Below, one piece after another: positions 1-10,274 of a stretch of DNA of 64,000 nucleotides. The notes under the pieces were generated by a model. That model ran no database searches and was not told where the DNA came from. It saw only the letters and a program-made list of their open reading frames with translations. Positions within the stretch are counted from its first letter, which is position 1. Each line of letters starts with the position of its first letter. A program made the position numbers and the translations under genes. This stretch comes from Roseicyclus sediminis (lineage in GTDB: Bacteria; Pseudomonadota; Alphaproteobacteria; Rhodobacterales; Rhodobacteraceae): the NCBI RefSeq assembly GCF_025515305.1, contig NZ_JAOPHT010000005.1:1-64000 (forward strand). The letters run 5' to 3'.

Positions 1-1
1 C

Positions 2-571
2 GTCCTTGTCGCGATGGCCGCGCCGGTCGCAGCCCAGACCCCCTGCCCCACCCGCGCGGATCTGCCGGGTGGGGTCAACCTGGTCCGGATCGAGCCTTAC
101 TTCGCCTCCTCCTTCAGTCTTGCCGCCTACGGCCTGACCGAGACCCGCGTCATCGGGCGGGGTGAAGATGCGAGGAACGTGACCGCGCGCTACGTCCACG
201 GGCTTCTCAACATCGACCAGCGCGAGGCGCGAGGCGACTTCGCGATGACGCTGGACGCCGATCCGGCCCTGCTGGACCGCCTGCCGGAGATCGGTGTCTG
301 GGAAAGCGCCGTGAGCGCGACGTGGAACGGCGACTTCGTGGGCCATGGCGTCTACGCGGCGATCTTCGTCGAGACCGTCCCATGGGAAATCGGCGAATGC
401 ACCTACGACACGTGGTACGTGCAGGAAACGCTGGTCATCGACACGCTCGATCCGATCTTCGTGGACAAGTACTACGCCCCGGCCCTCGGGCTCGTCATCG
501 CAACCGTAATGGTGACGCAGGAGGGCGAAGCCATCAGCAATGTCGTCTACGACGAGGTCACCGCGCGTTAG
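2..571 (+). CDS. Secreted hypothetical protein, 5' end outside window
   Basis: The frame is open from the first base. The first in-window ATG (position 14) sits inside what looks like the end of a signal peptide, with an Ala-x-Ala type cleavage site before Gln-Thr (VAAQT), so the true start is probably upstream of the window. The mature part (about 180 aa) is acidic and has three Cys, which could form a disulfide in the periplasm. I recognise no family. Its 3' end overlaps the convergent membrane-protein gene by 14 bp. Confidence 0.6.
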   Translation, partial: VLVAMAAPVAAQTPCPTRADLPGGVNLVRIEPYFASSFSLAAYGLTETRVIGRGEDARNVTARYVHGLLNIDQREARGDFAMTLDADPALLDRLPEIGVWESAVSATWNGDFVGHGVYAAIFVETVPWEIGECTYDTWYVQETLVIDTLDPIFVDKYYAPALGLVIATVMVTQEGEAISNVVYDEVTAR

Positions 572-971
572 GCTCGGCGTTCGTCCGTGCATGTTCTTCC
601 AGCCACATGAGCCGGGCCAGCATCGGCAACAGCGCGAGACAGGCGAGCGAAACGGTCGCGATGGCCCAGGGCCAGGGGCGCATGCCGACGGCCCTCGCGC
701 GCGGCAGGATCATGATGAACGCGATCGCGGTGGCGAAGAGAAGGTCGAACCAGACCTGGTTCCCGGCCCATGTCGTTGTGTGGTTGATCCAGAACTGCAA
801 CGGCCCTTCCACGACGAGGGTCACCGCCGTCACCAGCGCGAAGGCCGCACCGAGGAGGGCCGGAAAGCGCCAGAGGCCGGGAATACCGGGGCCGGCACCG
901 GCCGTCGCCGCGAACACGGTGACAATCGTGGCGCAATAGAGAAGGATGGGGAGCAACTGGAGCAGCGTCAT
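558..971 (-). CDS. Small integral membrane protein
   Basis: A 137-residue protein with four hydrophobic stretches (about residues 5-24, 36-56, 72-90 and 102-122), so probably a four-helix inner-membrane protein. A conserved-looking polar segment with FWINHTTTW precedes helix 3. The family is not recognised. It is divergent from a TetR gene, and the 85-bp gap holds two matching palindromes. The likely picture is a TetR-controlled membrane protein, but no substrate can be inferred. The 3' end overlaps the convergent upstream gene by 14 bp. Confidence 0.6.
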   Translation of the reverse strand: MTLLQLLPILLYCATIVTVFAATAGAGPGIPGLWRFPALLGAAFALVTAVTLVVEGPLQFWINHTTTWAGNQVWFDLLFATAIAFIMILPRARAVGMRPWPWAIATVSLACLALLPMLARLMWLEEHARTNAEPNAR

Positions 972-1004
972 CGACAGACCTCGTTCGCGTTGACGTCAAA
1001 TAAT

Positions 1005-1045
1005 GTAGCAACCGCTACGTAACATGTTAATGTAGCGAACGCTAC
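1005..1045. promoter_or_regulatory. Double TetR-type operator
   Basis: Two copies of the dyad GTAGC-N4-GCTAC lie at 1005-1018 and 1032-1045, with centres 27 bp apart. Both are preceded by AT (ATGTAGC). A perfect 10-bp palindrome TAACATGTTA (1020-1029) sits between them. All lie in the 85-bp divergent gap between the membrane-protein gene and the TetR gene, the usual place for a TetR operator controlling both directions. The assignment to this TetR is inferred. Confidence 0.75.
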
Positions 1046-1056
1046 ACCAAATCGCG

Positions 1057-1614
1057 ATGGCCCGTCCCAAACCCGACAGAACCGCCCTTCTCGACGCGAT
1101 GGCGGACCACGTGCTGGTCCACGGGCTCAACACCGCGTCGCTGCGCCCATTGGCGCAGGCGGCGGAAACGTCCGACCGGATGCTGATCTATCATTTCGGA
1201 TCGAAGGAGGGACTGGTGGGAGAGCTTCTCGGCCACCTTGCCGCGCGGATGGCGGCAGGTCTTGCCAGTGCTCTGCCCGCCGCGCGGGCGGTGACCGTGG
1301 CCGGGGCCGTGGGCGAAGTCGTGGACCTGATGCGCACCTCCGCGTTCCAGCCCTATGCCCGCGTCTGGCTCGACATCGTGTCCGCCGCCGGACAGGGCGG
1401 CCAGGTTCAGCGCGCGGCGGGCCAGCAGGTGATCGACGGCTTTCTCGACTTCATCACCGGGCGCCTGCCGGAGGACACGCCCGCGCCGGAAGAGACCGCG
1501 CGCCTCGCCCTCACCTTGATCGAGGGTGTCATGGTGATGGATGCCATCGGCCACCGCGACACGGCCGACCGCGCCATTGCCGCGCTCGCCCCGCAGGCGT
1601 CCCGCGGGGACTGA
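1057..1614 (+). CDS. TetR/AcrR family transcriptional regulator
   Basis: A 185-aa protein of normal TetR length. Residues about 10-55 form the DNA-binding domain, with a second helix (LRPLAQAAETSDRMLIYHF) and the typical YHFGSKEGL stretch after the recognition helix. The rest is the helical ligand-binding domain, whose ligand cannot be guessed. It is divergent from the small membrane protein, with paired palindromes 11-52 bp before its start, so autorepression and control of the neighbour are likely. Confidence 0.85.
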   Translation: MARPKPDRTALLDAMADHVLVHGLNTASLRPLAQAAETSDRMLIYHFGSKEGLVGELLGHLAARMAAGLASALPAARAVTVAGAVGEVVDLMRTSAFQPYARVWLDIVSAAGQGGQVQRAAGQQVIDGFLDFITGRLPEDTPAPEETARLALTLIEGVMVMDAIGHRDTADRAIAALAPQASRGD

Positions 1615-2778
<1,164 letters not shown>

Positions 2779-2819
2779 CCCTCCGTTCGCGGGGCATCTG
2801 CCCCTGACCCAGGAGCGCC

Positions 2820-3791
2820 ATGGCACGGGACAGTTACGACAGCGCCTATGCCCGCCCCGTCCGGCGTCTGCTGGTGACGGTGGTCGTGCTGTGCCTTCTC
2901 GTGCTCGTCATCATCTGGCGGATCGACAACCCGCGGGTGGAACGGATGCGTGCGGCCCTGGTCGACCGGGTCGTCCCGAACATGGAATGGGCCATGGCGC
3001 CGGTCACGTCCGTCGCCCGCATCTTCGAGGATTTCCAGAGCTACGCGCGGCTGTTCGAGCAGAACCAGGAACTGCGCCGCGAGTTGCAGCAGATGCGCGC
3101 GTGGCGCGAGGCGGCGCTGCAACTCGAACAGGAGAACGCGCGCCTTCTGGACCTCAACCGGGTGCAGCTCGATCCGGAACTGACCTTCGTCACCGGCCTC
3201 GTGCTCGCCGATAGCGGCTCGCCCTTCCGGCGCTCGGTCCTCATCAACGTGGGCGCGCGCGACGGCATCCTCGACGGCTGGGCGACGATGGACGGTCTGG
3301 GCGTCGTGGGGCGCGTCTCGGGCGTGGGCGAGCGGACGGCACGCGTCCTCCTCCTGACCGACAGCAACAGCCGCATCCCGGTCACGATCCAGCCCTCCGG
3401 GCAGCAGGCGCTGCTGATGGGTGACAATTCGCAGACCCCGCTTCTCGACTTCCTCGAGGCGCGGGAGGACGTGAGCGCGGGCGACCGCATCGTCACCTCG
3501 GGCGATGGCGGATTGTTCCCGCCGGGCCTGCTTGTCGGGCAGGTGATCGAGACGACGGACGGCCGTCTCCGCGCGCGTCTCGCCGCCGATCTCGTACGCC
3601 TGCAATTCCTGCGCGTGATGCGCAGCCACCCCGGCACATCGCTCGACGACCCGGGCAGCCTGATCGGCCCGCCCTGGCCCTTGCCGGAGGATGGTCTGGC
3701 CGTTGAGATGCCCCCGATCGAACCCACGAGCGCGCAGACACCGGAAGACACCGACGAGGCGCGCCTGGAAGACGGGACGAACCGGCCATGA
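2820..3791 (+). CDS. mreC: Rod shape-determining protein MreC
   Basis: A 323-aa bitopic membrane protein. It has a short cytoplasmic tail, one transmembrane helix at about residues 15-33, a heptad-rich coiled coil at about 70-110 and the beta-rich periplasmic MreC domain (about 115-270). The proline- and acid-rich tail is dispensable-looking. MreC couples cytoplasmic MreB to PBP2 and RodA. It lies 41 bp after mreB and its stop overlaps the mreD start (ATGA), which implies translational coupling. Confidence 0.95.
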   Translation: MARDSYDSAYARPVRRLLVTVVVLCLLVLVIIWRIDNPRVERMRAALVDRVVPNMEWAMAPVTSVARIFEDFQSYARLFEQNQELRRELQQMRAWREAALQLEQENARLLDLNRVQLDPELTFVTGLVLADSGSPFRRSVLINVGARDGILDGWATMDGLGVVGRVSGVGERTARVLLLTDSNSRIPVTIQPSGQQALLMGDNSQTPLLDFLEAREDVSAGDRIVTSGDGGLFPPGLLVGQVIETTDGRLRARLAADLVRLQFLRVMRSHPGTSLDDPGSLIGPPWPLPEDGLAVEMPPIEPTSAQTPEDTDEARLEDGTNRP

Positions 3792-4318
3792 GTCCGGCAA
3801 CCTCAGCGCGTCACGTCTGGACCTACCGTGCGCTCTTCCTTCTGCTCTGCGCGGCGCTGATCACGCTGCGCCTCTTGCCGCTCGGCCTTGGCGAAAGCGG
3901 TTTGCCCGGCCCGGACCTTATCCTCGCGCTGACCTTCGCCTGGCTCCTGCGTCAGCCTGCGGTCGTGCCGCTGGTCTCCATCGTGGCGGTCTTCCTTGTC
4001 GCCGATTTCCTGCTTCAGCGTCCTCCTGGCCTCTGGACAGCACTTGCCGTGGTCGCCTCGGAAAGCCTGCGGCGGCGGCGGCTGCAGATGACCGAGTTCC
4101 CCTTTCTCGTGGAATGGGGCGCCATCGCGGGGGCTGTCGCAGGCATGGTCCTGGCCGAAAGGGTCATCCTGTGGATGCTGTTCGTCGATCCGCCCTCGCT
4201 CGGTCTTGCCCTGACGCACGGAATTGTCACCGTGGCGATCTATCCTCTGGTCGTCGCGGTCTCGAAATTCATCTTCGGACTGCGTAAACTCGGCCCTGCC
4301 GAGCTTGAACCCCTGTGA
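3788..4318 (+). CDS. mreD: Rod shape-determining protein MreD
   Basis: A 176-aa polytopic membrane protein with about five hydrophobic segments, of normal length for MreD. The sequence is poorly conserved in the family, so the call rests on its hydrophobic pattern and on its place between mreC and the PBP2 gene. The start codon overlaps the mreC stop by 4 bp. It is a membrane partner of the elongasome. Confidence 0.9.
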   Translation: MSPATSARHVWTYRALFLLLCAALITLRLLPLGLGESGLPGPDLILALTFAWLLRQPAVVPLVSIVAVFLVADFLLQRPPGLWTALAVVASESLRRRRLQMTEFPFLVEWGAIAGAVAGMVLAERVILWMLFVDPPSLGLALTHGIVTVAIYPLVVAVSKFIFGLRKLGPAELEPL

Positions 4319-4339
4319 CCCCGTGAAAGGTCTCCACCC

Positions 4340-6310
4340 GTGAAGCGCAGCCAGAAGGACATCGAGGACAGCGCCCGCGTGGTCGGGCGCCGCGCGATCG
4401 TCATGGGCGGTCTTTTTCTCGGGACGGCGGGCGTCCTTGCGGCCCGGATGCGGTATCTGCAGGTCGAACGCGCCGACGACTTCCGCCTGCTGGCGGAGGA
4501 GAACCGGATCAACATCCGCCTCCTGCCGCCCGAACGCGGGCTGATCTTCGACCGCAACGGCGTGCTCCTGGCAGGCAACGAGCAGAACTACCGCATCACG
4601 CTGGTGCGGGAGGATGCCGATGACGTGGACGCGGTGCTGGAGGAACTGGGCCGCATCGTGAACCTCGATCTGGTAGCCATCGAGCGGGCCCGCGAGGAAA
4701 TCGCGCGCCGCCCGCCGTTCGTGCCCGTGACGGTCGCCGACAGGTTGAGCTGGGAGGAGTTGTCCTCGGTCGCGGTCAACGCGCCCGCCCTGCCCGGCGT
4801 AAACCCCGAGGTCGGCCTGAGCCGCTTCTATCCGCTCGGCGCGGATTTCGCCCATGTGGTGGGCTATGTCGGGCCGGTCTCGGACTACTACATCGAACAG
4901 ACGGGCGACACGGACCCGGTGCTGCAGATCCCCGATTTCCAGGTCGGCCGCTACAACGTCGAGGCACGGATGGAAAGCGCCCTGCGCGGCCGCGCCGGCA
5001 CCAAGCAGGTCGAGGTGAACGCCGCCGGGCGCGAGATGCGCGAGCTCGACCGCGACCCCGCGACCGCGGGATCCGACGTGCAGCTGACGATCGACGCCGG
5101 CCTGCAGAACTACGTCGAGGCGCGCCTGTCGGGCGAAAGCGCCGGCTCGGTCGTGATCGACTGCGAAAGCGGCGAGATCCTCGCGCTCGCCTCCGCACCG
5201 ACCTTCGACCCCAACCTCTTCGTGCGCGGCATCAGCCAGACCCAGTGGACGACGCTGAACGAGGACCGCTACCGCCCGCTCGCCAACAAGGCGACGCAAG
5301 GGCTCTACCCGCCGGGTTCCACCTACAAGATGATCGTCGCGCTCGCCGCGCTGGAAGCCGGGGTGATCGAACCCTCGGAGGAGATCGGGTGCACCGGGCA
5401 TATCGAGCTTGGCGACCGGCGCTTCCATTGCTGGCGGCGGACGGGGCACGGGCGCGTCGACCTCGTCGAGGCCATCTCCCAGAGCTGCGACGTCTATTTC
5501 TACGACCTGGCCCAGCGCGTGGGCATCGAGGCGATCACGGCCATGGCGCTCCGGCTCGGGTGTGGCATCCGTCACGACCTGCCGCTGTCGGGCATCGCCG
5601 AGGGGCTCGCCCCCACGATGCAGTGGAAACGGGAGAACCGCGGCTCGGACTGGGTCGTGGGCGATACGCTGAACGCGTCGATCGGCCAGGGTTTCGTGCT
5701 GACCTCGCCCTTGCAGCTTGCCATCATGACCGCTCGCATCGCCACGGGCCGCGCGGTCGAGCCGGGCATCGTGCGCTCGATCGATGGCGTCCGGGAGCGT
5801 CGCGGCACCGCCCCCGCGCTCGGGATCGCGCCCGAGAACCTCGCCCTCGTCCACCGTGCCATGTGGCAGGTTAACAACGACCGTCGCGGCACGGCCTTCG
5901 AGAGCCGGGTCATGGAGGACGCCTACCTGATCGCCGGCAAGACCGGCACGAGCCAGGTCCGCAACATCACGACCGCCGAGCGCGAGGCCGGCGTGATCGC
6001 CAACGAGGACCTCCCCTGGGAGCGGCGCGACCATGCGCTCTACGTCGGCTATGCGCCGTTCGAGGCGCCGCGCTACGCGGTGTCGGTGGTGGTCGAGCAC
6101 GGCGGCGGCGGGGCCGCGGTCGCGGCTCCCATCGCTCGCGACATCCTTCTGCGGGCGCAGCTGGGCACCATTCCGCCGCTCGAGCTCTACCCCGTCAGCC
6201 AGCGCCGCGACATCGAGGAGCTGCATCGCCGTCTGCCGATCCTCGCCGAGCCGCCGGTGCCCTCGGGTCGGGCCACCGGGCCGCGCGACACGGAGCGCGA
6301 CCGCACATGA
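4340..6310 (+). CDS. mrdA: Penicillin-binding protein 2 (elongation transpeptidase)
   Basis: A 656-aa class B PBP. It has an N-terminal membrane anchor (about residues 20-38), a pedestal/dimerisation domain and a C-terminal transpeptidase domain. The catalytic triplets are visible: STYK with the nucleophile Ser327 and Lys330, SCD at 382-384, and KTGT at 534-537. It cross-links new peptidoglycan during side-wall growth together with RodA. It begins 21 bp after mreD, and its stop overlaps rodA (ATGA). Confidence 0.96.
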   Translation: MKRSQKDIEDSARVVGRRAIVMGGLFLGTAGVLAARMRYLQVERADDFRLLAEENRINIRLLPPERGLIFDRNGVLLAGNEQNYRITLVREDADDVDAVLEELGRIVNLDLVAIERAREEIARRPPFVPVTVADRLSWEELSSVAVNAPALPGVNPEVGLSRFYPLGADFAHVVGYVGPVSDYYIEQTGDTDPVLQIPDFQVGRYNVEARMESALRGRAGTKQVEVNAAGREMRELDRDPATAGSDVQLTIDAGLQNYVEARLSGESAGSVVIDCESGEILALASAPTFDPNLFVRGISQTQWTTLNEDRYRPLANKATQGLYPPGSTYKMIVALAALEAGVIEPSEEIGCTGHIELGDRRFHCWRRTGHGRVDLVEAISQSCDVYFYDLAQRVGIEAITAMALRLGCGIRHDLPLSGIAEGLAPTMQWKRENRGSDWVVGDTLNASIGQGFVLTSPLQLAIMTARIATGRAVEPGIVRSIDGVRERRGTAPALGIAPENLALVHRAMWQVNNDRRGTAFESRVMEDAYLIAGKTGTSQVRNITTAEREAGVIANEDLPWERRDHALYVGYAPFEAPRYAVSVVVEHGGGGAAVAAPIARDILLRAQLGTIPPLELYPVSQRRDIEELHRRLPILAEPPVPSGRATGPRDTERDRT

Positions 6311-7446
6311 GTTTCCTCGAATACAACGTGAAGACGGCACCCTCGGGCTGGCGAAAGATCCTGCACCTGAACTGGGCGCTCGTCCTTCTGCTGGTGGCGG
6401 TAGCATGCCTGGGCTTCCTGATGCTCTACTCCGTTGCCGGTGGCTCGATGCGCCCCTGGGTCGAACCGCAGATGCAGCGTTTCGCGCTCGGCCTCGTGCT
6501 GATGCTGATCGTGGCCATGGTACCGATCTGGCTCTGGCGGAACCTGTCGGGCGTCGCCTTCGGAATGTCGATCCTGCTTTTGCTGTACGTCGAGTTCTTC
6601 GGCGATGTGCGGATGGGTGCCCAGCGCTGGATCGACCTCGGCTTCATGCGGCTGCAGCCGTCCGAGCTGACCAAGATCACGCTCGTGATGGTCCTGGCCG
6701 CCTATTACGACTGGCTCGACCTGAACAAGATCTCCCGTCCGCTCCACGTCCTGATCCCGCTGGCGATCATCGCGGTGCCGACATACCTGACGCTCCGCCA
6801 GCCGGACCTCGGGACGGCGCTTTTGCTGCTGATGGGCGGTGGGGCGGTCATGTTCCTCGCCGGCGTGCACTGGGCGTATTTCGTCGGCGTGATCGCGGCG
6901 GGGGTCGGCGCGGTAAGCGCCGTCTTCGCCTCGCGCGGGACGCCATGGCAACTTTTGCAGGACTATCAGTACCGGCGGATCGACACCTTCCTCGATCCCA
7001 GCCAGGACCCCCTCGGCGCGGGCTATCACATCACCCAGAGCCAGATCGCGCTCGGCTCCGGCGGATGGACCGGGCGCGGCTTCATGGAGGGCACTCAATC
7101 CCGCCTGAACTTCCTGCCCGAGAAGCACACCGACTTCATCTTCACGACGCTGGCCGAGGAATTCGGCTTCGTGGGCGCGGCCTCGCTTCTGACGCTCTAT
7201 ATCCTGATCCTCGCCTTCTGCATCTACACCGCGATCGCGTCGCGCGACCGCTTCGCGTCGCTGCTGGTGATGGGGATCGCGGTCGCCTTCTTCCTCTATT
7301 TCGCGGTCAACATGGCGATGGTGATGGGCCTTGCCCCGGTCGTGGGCGTTCCCCTTCCGCTCGTCAGTTTCGGCGGCTCGGCGATGCTCGTCCTCATGGT
7401 CGCCTTCGGCCTCGTGCAATCAGCCCACGTTCACCGACCGCGCTAG
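6307..7446 (+). CDS. rodA: Peptidoglycan glycosyltransferase RodA (SEDS family)
   Basis: A 379-aa SEDS protein with about ten transmembrane helices. Family-typical stretches include AQRWIDLGF, LQPSELTK, RQPDLGTA and FLPEKHTDFIF, the last being the conserved periplasmic loop. It polymerises lipid II in complex with PBP2. It is the last gene of the rod-shape cluster, starting with a 4-bp overlap. A 54-bp gap separates it from the next gene, which could still be co-transcribed. Confidence 0.96.
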   Translation: MSFLEYNVKTAPSGWRKILHLNWALVLLLVAVACLGFLMLYSVAGGSMRPWVEPQMQRFALGLVLMLIVAMVPIWLWRNLSGVAFGMSILLLLYVEFFGDVRMGAQRWIDLGFMRLQPSELTKITLVMVLAAYYDWLDLNKISRPLHVLIPLAIIAVPTYLTLRQPDLGTALLLLMGGGAVMFLAGVHWAYFVGVIAAGVGAVSAVFASRGTPWQLLQDYQYRRIDTFLDPSQDPLGAGYHITQSQIALGSGGWTGRGFMEGTQSRLNFLPEKHTDFIFTTLAEEFGFVGAASLLTLYILILAFCIYTAIASRDRFASLLVMGIAVAFFLYFAVNMAMVMGLAPVVGVPLPLVSFGGSAMLVLMVAFGLVQSAHVHRPR

Positions 7447-7500
7447 ACGGGGCGCGCGTGCGCTGCTAGCCCTCGGGCCCGCCCGGAACCGGAGGACACC

Positions 7501-8448
7501 ATGCCCGACGCACGCCCCGTCATCCTCTTCGCCGCGAAGACCGAACGCTGGGAACAGTACAGCGGACCGCTGCGGACCGCCTTGAAGGACGCGGGCCTCG
7601 GCTATGCGACGCTGACGACCGAAGCCGCGCCGGAGGACGTCGACTACGTCGTCTATGCGCCCAATAGCGGCCTGACGGATTTCACGCCCTTCACGCGGCT
7701 GAAGGCCGTCCTGAACCTCTGGGCGGGGGTCGAGGACGTGACGGGGAACCCGACGCTGAAGGCGCCGCTGGCGCGGATGGTGGACGATTGCCTGACCGAG
7801 GGAATGGTCGAATGGGTGACGGGGCACGTCCTGCGCCATCACCTCGGCATGGACCTTTATCTCGACGGCCAGGACGGGGTCTGGCGCGCGGGCACCGCCC
7901 CGCCGCTTGCGCGCGACCGCACGGTGGCGATGCTGGGGCTCGGCGTTCTTGGGGCCGCCTGTGCCACCATGCTCGCATCGCTGAACTTCCGTGTCCTCGG
8001 CTGGTCGCGGTCGCGCAAGGATCTGCCCGGCGTCGAGACGGAGCATGGGGCCGAGGGCCTCGACCGCGTTCTGTCCCGCGCCGAGATCGTGGTGCTGCTC
8101 CTGCCCGACACGCCCGCGACGGAAAGCACGCTGAACGCGCGCACGCTGTCGCTTCTGCCGCGTGGCGCGGTGATCGTGAACCCGGGCCGCGGTCGCCTGA
8201 TCGATGACGACGCGCTTCTGGCGGCGCTGGACGAGGGACAGGTCGGGCATGCCACGCTCGACGTGTTCCGCACCGAACCGCTTCCACCGGAACACCCATA
8301 CTGGGCGCATCCCAAGGTGACCGTCACGCCGCACATCGCTTCGGAAACGCGGGCGGTCTCCGCCTCGCGCGTGATCGTCGAGAACATCCGCCGCGGCGAG
8401 GCGGGCGAACCGTTCTTGAACCTCGTGGACCGCGACGCCGGATACTGA
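7501..8448 (+). CDS. D-2-hydroxyacid dehydrogenase (glyoxylate/hydroxypyruvate reductase A type)
   Basis: A 315-aa member of the D-isomer 2-hydroxyacid dehydrogenases, closest in style to GhrA. The Rossmann motif GLGVLG lies near residues 144-149. NPGRGRLIDDDAL and DVFRTEPLP are the usual catalytic-region blocks, and HI in TPHIAS carries the catalytic His near residue 280. The likely reaction is NAD(P)H reduction of glyoxylate or hydroxypyruvate, but substrate specificity cannot be read from sequence. It lies 54 bp after rodA with its own ribosome binding site (CGGAGG). Confidence 0.85.
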   Translation: MPDARPVILFAAKTERWEQYSGPLRTALKDAGLGYATLTTEAAPEDVDYVVYAPNSGLTDFTPFTRLKAVLNLWAGVEDVTGNPTLKAPLARMVDDCLTEGMVEWVTGHVLRHHLGMDLYLDGQDGVWRAGTAPPLARDRTVAMLGLGVLGAACATMLASLNFRVLGWSRSRKDLPGVETEHGAEGLDRVLSRAEIVVLLLPDTPATESTLNARTLSLLPRGAVIVNPGRGRLIDDDALLAALDEGQVGHATLDVFRTEPLPPEHPYWAHPKVTVTPHIASETRAVSASRVIVENIRRGEAGEPFLNLVDRDAGY

Positions 8449-8465
8449 GGCCCGGCGGACCGGCC

Positions 8466-9263
8466 TCAGCGCAAGCGCGGCGGCCGGTCGGGGTCCGTCC
8501 CCGGTGCGGCGCCGGGCGGCGCGTCCGCCACCTCCGCCTCCGGCAGGTCGAAGCGCAATCCCACCCGCAGGAGCCGGTCCGCCACCGGTTCCGTCGTGCG
8601 GAAGAAGCCGACATCGAGCGACCCGGCCTCAAGCCCCGAAAAGCTCAGCGCCTCGCCCACGAGGCGGGCCAACGAAGGTTCCGCCCCCGGTACGACGTCG
8701 AGGAAGGCGAGCAGATGCCCGCGCCCGCCGCCCGCGTAGACCACGGCGACAAGGGCCGCTTCCCGCGCGAGACCGGCGGCACTGGCCAGACGCGCGTCCA
8801 GCGCGGTCAGCAGGGCCTCCGGAAGTCCGGCCGGCGGCGCGATCTCGCGCGGGGCCTCCTCGACCTCTGCGGGTCTTGCCGCCAGCATCCCCGCCAGCCA
8901 GTCGAGCGCGGCCGCATCGAGAATCATCTCGGACGAGACACCGAGATTGACGGCGAGACCGAGGTCCCGACCGGCCAGCATTTCCGCCAGCGCCCGGCCC
9001 GACATCGCGGCATAGGGCGCCTCTCCCCCGGCAAAGCGCGACAGGCGCTCTTCCCGGTCGAAGACGCAGATGAAGGCCCCGTCCTCGACCGCAAAGACGC
9101 GCGGGCGCACGCGGTCGCCCTCGGCCTCCTCCTCCAGCAGGAGGAACAACTCGGAGGCGGCGAGCCGGTCGTACCATTGCAGGCGAACCGTCGCGTCGTC
9201 CCCGGCGGCGGTCATCGCCGCGAAGGCGGCGTCGAGCGGGGTTTCTTCCGGTGTCTCGGTCAC
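8466..9263 (-). CDS. SseB family protein
   Basis: 265 aa. The N-terminal part resembles the SseB domain (PF07179; LDAAFAAM, RVFAVEDGAF, CVFDREERL). The role in bacteria is unclear. I place the start at the GTG at 9263 because GGAGGAGG lies just upstream on this strand and the GTG overlaps the stop of the uracil-glycosylase gene (GTGA). A longer reading to 9356 would run far into that gene. The overlap means the two genes are translationally coupled. Confidence 0.7.
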   Translation of the reverse strand: MTETPEETPLDAAFAAMTAAGDDATVRLQWYDRLAASELFLLLEEEAEGDRVRPRVFAVEDGAFICVFDREERLSRFAGGEAPYAAMSGRALAEMLAGRDLGLAVNLGVSSEMILDAAALDWLAGMLAARPAEVEEAPREIAPPAGLPEALLTALDARLASAAGLAREAALVAVVYAGGGRGHLLAFLDVVPGAEPSLARLVGEALSFSGLEAGSLDVGFFRTTEPVADRLLRVGLRFDLPEAEVADAPPGAAPGTDPDRPPRLR

Positions 9264-9853
9264 GTCTGCAACACCTCCTCCAGGCGGGCACGAAGGGCGG
9301 GGATCAGCTCCGCCTCCATCCAGGGGTTGGCCTTCAGCCACGCGGTATTGCGCCACGACGGATGCGGCAAGGGAAAGACCTCGGGCGCATGGTCGCGCCA
9401 GGCGGAAACCGTCTCCGTCACCCCCGCCCGTGTCCCGAGATGCCAGCGCTGCGCCGCGCCGCCCACGAGCAGCGTAACCTTCAGGTCCGGCAGGTGCTCC
9501 AGCACACGCGCGCGCCAGGTCGCCGCGCAGACGGGTGGCGGCGGCAGGTCCGCGCCTTTCGCGTCATACCCGGGAAAGCACAGCGCCATGGGCAGGATCG
9601 CGACACGCTCGCGGTCATAGAACGTGGCCTCGTCGATGCCCATCCAGTCGCGCAGCCGGTCGCCCGAGGGGTCGGTGAAGGGCCGGCCGGATTGGTGCAC
9701 CCGCAGTCCCGGGGCCTGCCCCGCCACCAGCACGCGCGCGCCCGGCCGAACCCAGAAGACCGGGCGCGGCGCATGCCGCGTTCGCGTCGCCGCGAACCGG
9801 TCGGCGCAGAGGCGGCAGGCGGTGATGTCCCGGGAAAGCGCGTCGAAGTCCAT
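9260..9853 (-). CDS. Uracil-DNA glycosylase superfamily protein
   Basis: A 197-aa protein from the ATG at 9853 (a GTG at 9862 would add three residues). It shows the UDG-like pocket motif GQAPGLRVHQSGRPF near residues 45-60 and the second motif PHPSWRN near 163, with Cys residues near the N-terminus (CRLC). This family removes damaged bases, but the precise class and substrate are not certain, because several small UDG-like proteins of this type lack proven activity. Its stop overlaps the start of the SseB-like gene. Confidence 0.75.
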   Translation of the reverse strand: MDFDALSRDITACRLCADRFAATRTRHAPRPVFWVRPGARVLVAGQAPGLRVHQSGRPFTDPSGDRLRDWMGIDEATFYDRERVAILPMALCFPGYDAKGADLPPPPVCAATWRARVLEHLPDLKVTLLVGGAAQRWHLGTRAGVTETVSAWRDHAPEVFPLPHPSWRNTAWLKANPWMEAELIPALRARLEEVLQT

Positions 9854-9911
9854 GACGAACACTCTAGCCCGCGGAGAGCGGCGTGAAAGACGCTCGACAC
9901 AGGCACATCAT

Positions 9912-9927
9912 TTCTATATTTATAGAA
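9912..9927. promoter_or_regulatory. ArsR-type operator
   Basis: A perfect 16-bp inverted repeat, TTCTATA-TT-TATAGAA, ends 2 bp before the ATG of the ArsR-family gene. It is very AT-rich in a GC-rich genome. Position and form fit an autoregulatory ArsR operator that would block transcription or initiation of the arsR-permease pair. Binding is inferred. Confidence 0.75.
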
Positions 9928-9929
9928 TC

Positions 9930-10274
9930 ATGAAAAACGCCAGTGCCCCCCTCCCCGAACTCACCCTTGCGGCGACCGCTTTCGCGGCACTCGGCTCGGA
10001 GGCACGACTGTCGATCCTCCGCCGCCTGGTGCGCGCCGGCCCCGAGGGGCTGCCGATCGGTGAACTGGGCGAGGATGTGGGCGTGACCGGATCGGTCCTG
10101 ACCCATCACCTGAAACAGCTCGTCTCGGCGGGGCTCGTGACCCAGCGGCGCGAGGGGCGGCGGATCCTGTGTTCCGTCGCGATCGCCGAGGTCGAGGGGC
10201 TGTCGCGCTTTCTCATCGCAGAATGCTGCGCCGACCGCCTTGGAACTCGTCCGAAGGGCCACACCCATGACTGA
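9930..10274 (+). CDS. ArsR family metalloregulator-type repressor
   Basis: A 114-aa winged-helix protein of the ArsR/SmtB type. ALGSEARLSILRRL opens the domain and VTGSVLTHHLKQLVSAGLV is the recognition helix-turn-helix. Thiols are present at one Cys in the wing region (RRILCSV) and a Cys-Cys pair near the C-terminus (AECCAD), and it ends His-Thr-His-Asp. These could bind a thiophilic metal(loid) or sense reactive sulfur. It overlaps the following permease by 8 bp. The start was chosen at 9930 because the operator lies immediately upstream. Confidence 0.85.
   Translation: MKNASAPLPELTLAATAFAALGSEARLSILRRLVRAGPEGLPIGELGEDVGVTGSVLTHHLKQLVSAGLVTQRREGRRILCSVAIAEVEGLSRFLIAECCADRLGTRPKGHTHD

Noticed and set aside
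3803-6406. 867-codon reverse frame across mreD and PBP2
   Set aside because: Antisense frame caused by high GC at third positions. The forward frames carry clear catalytic motifs.
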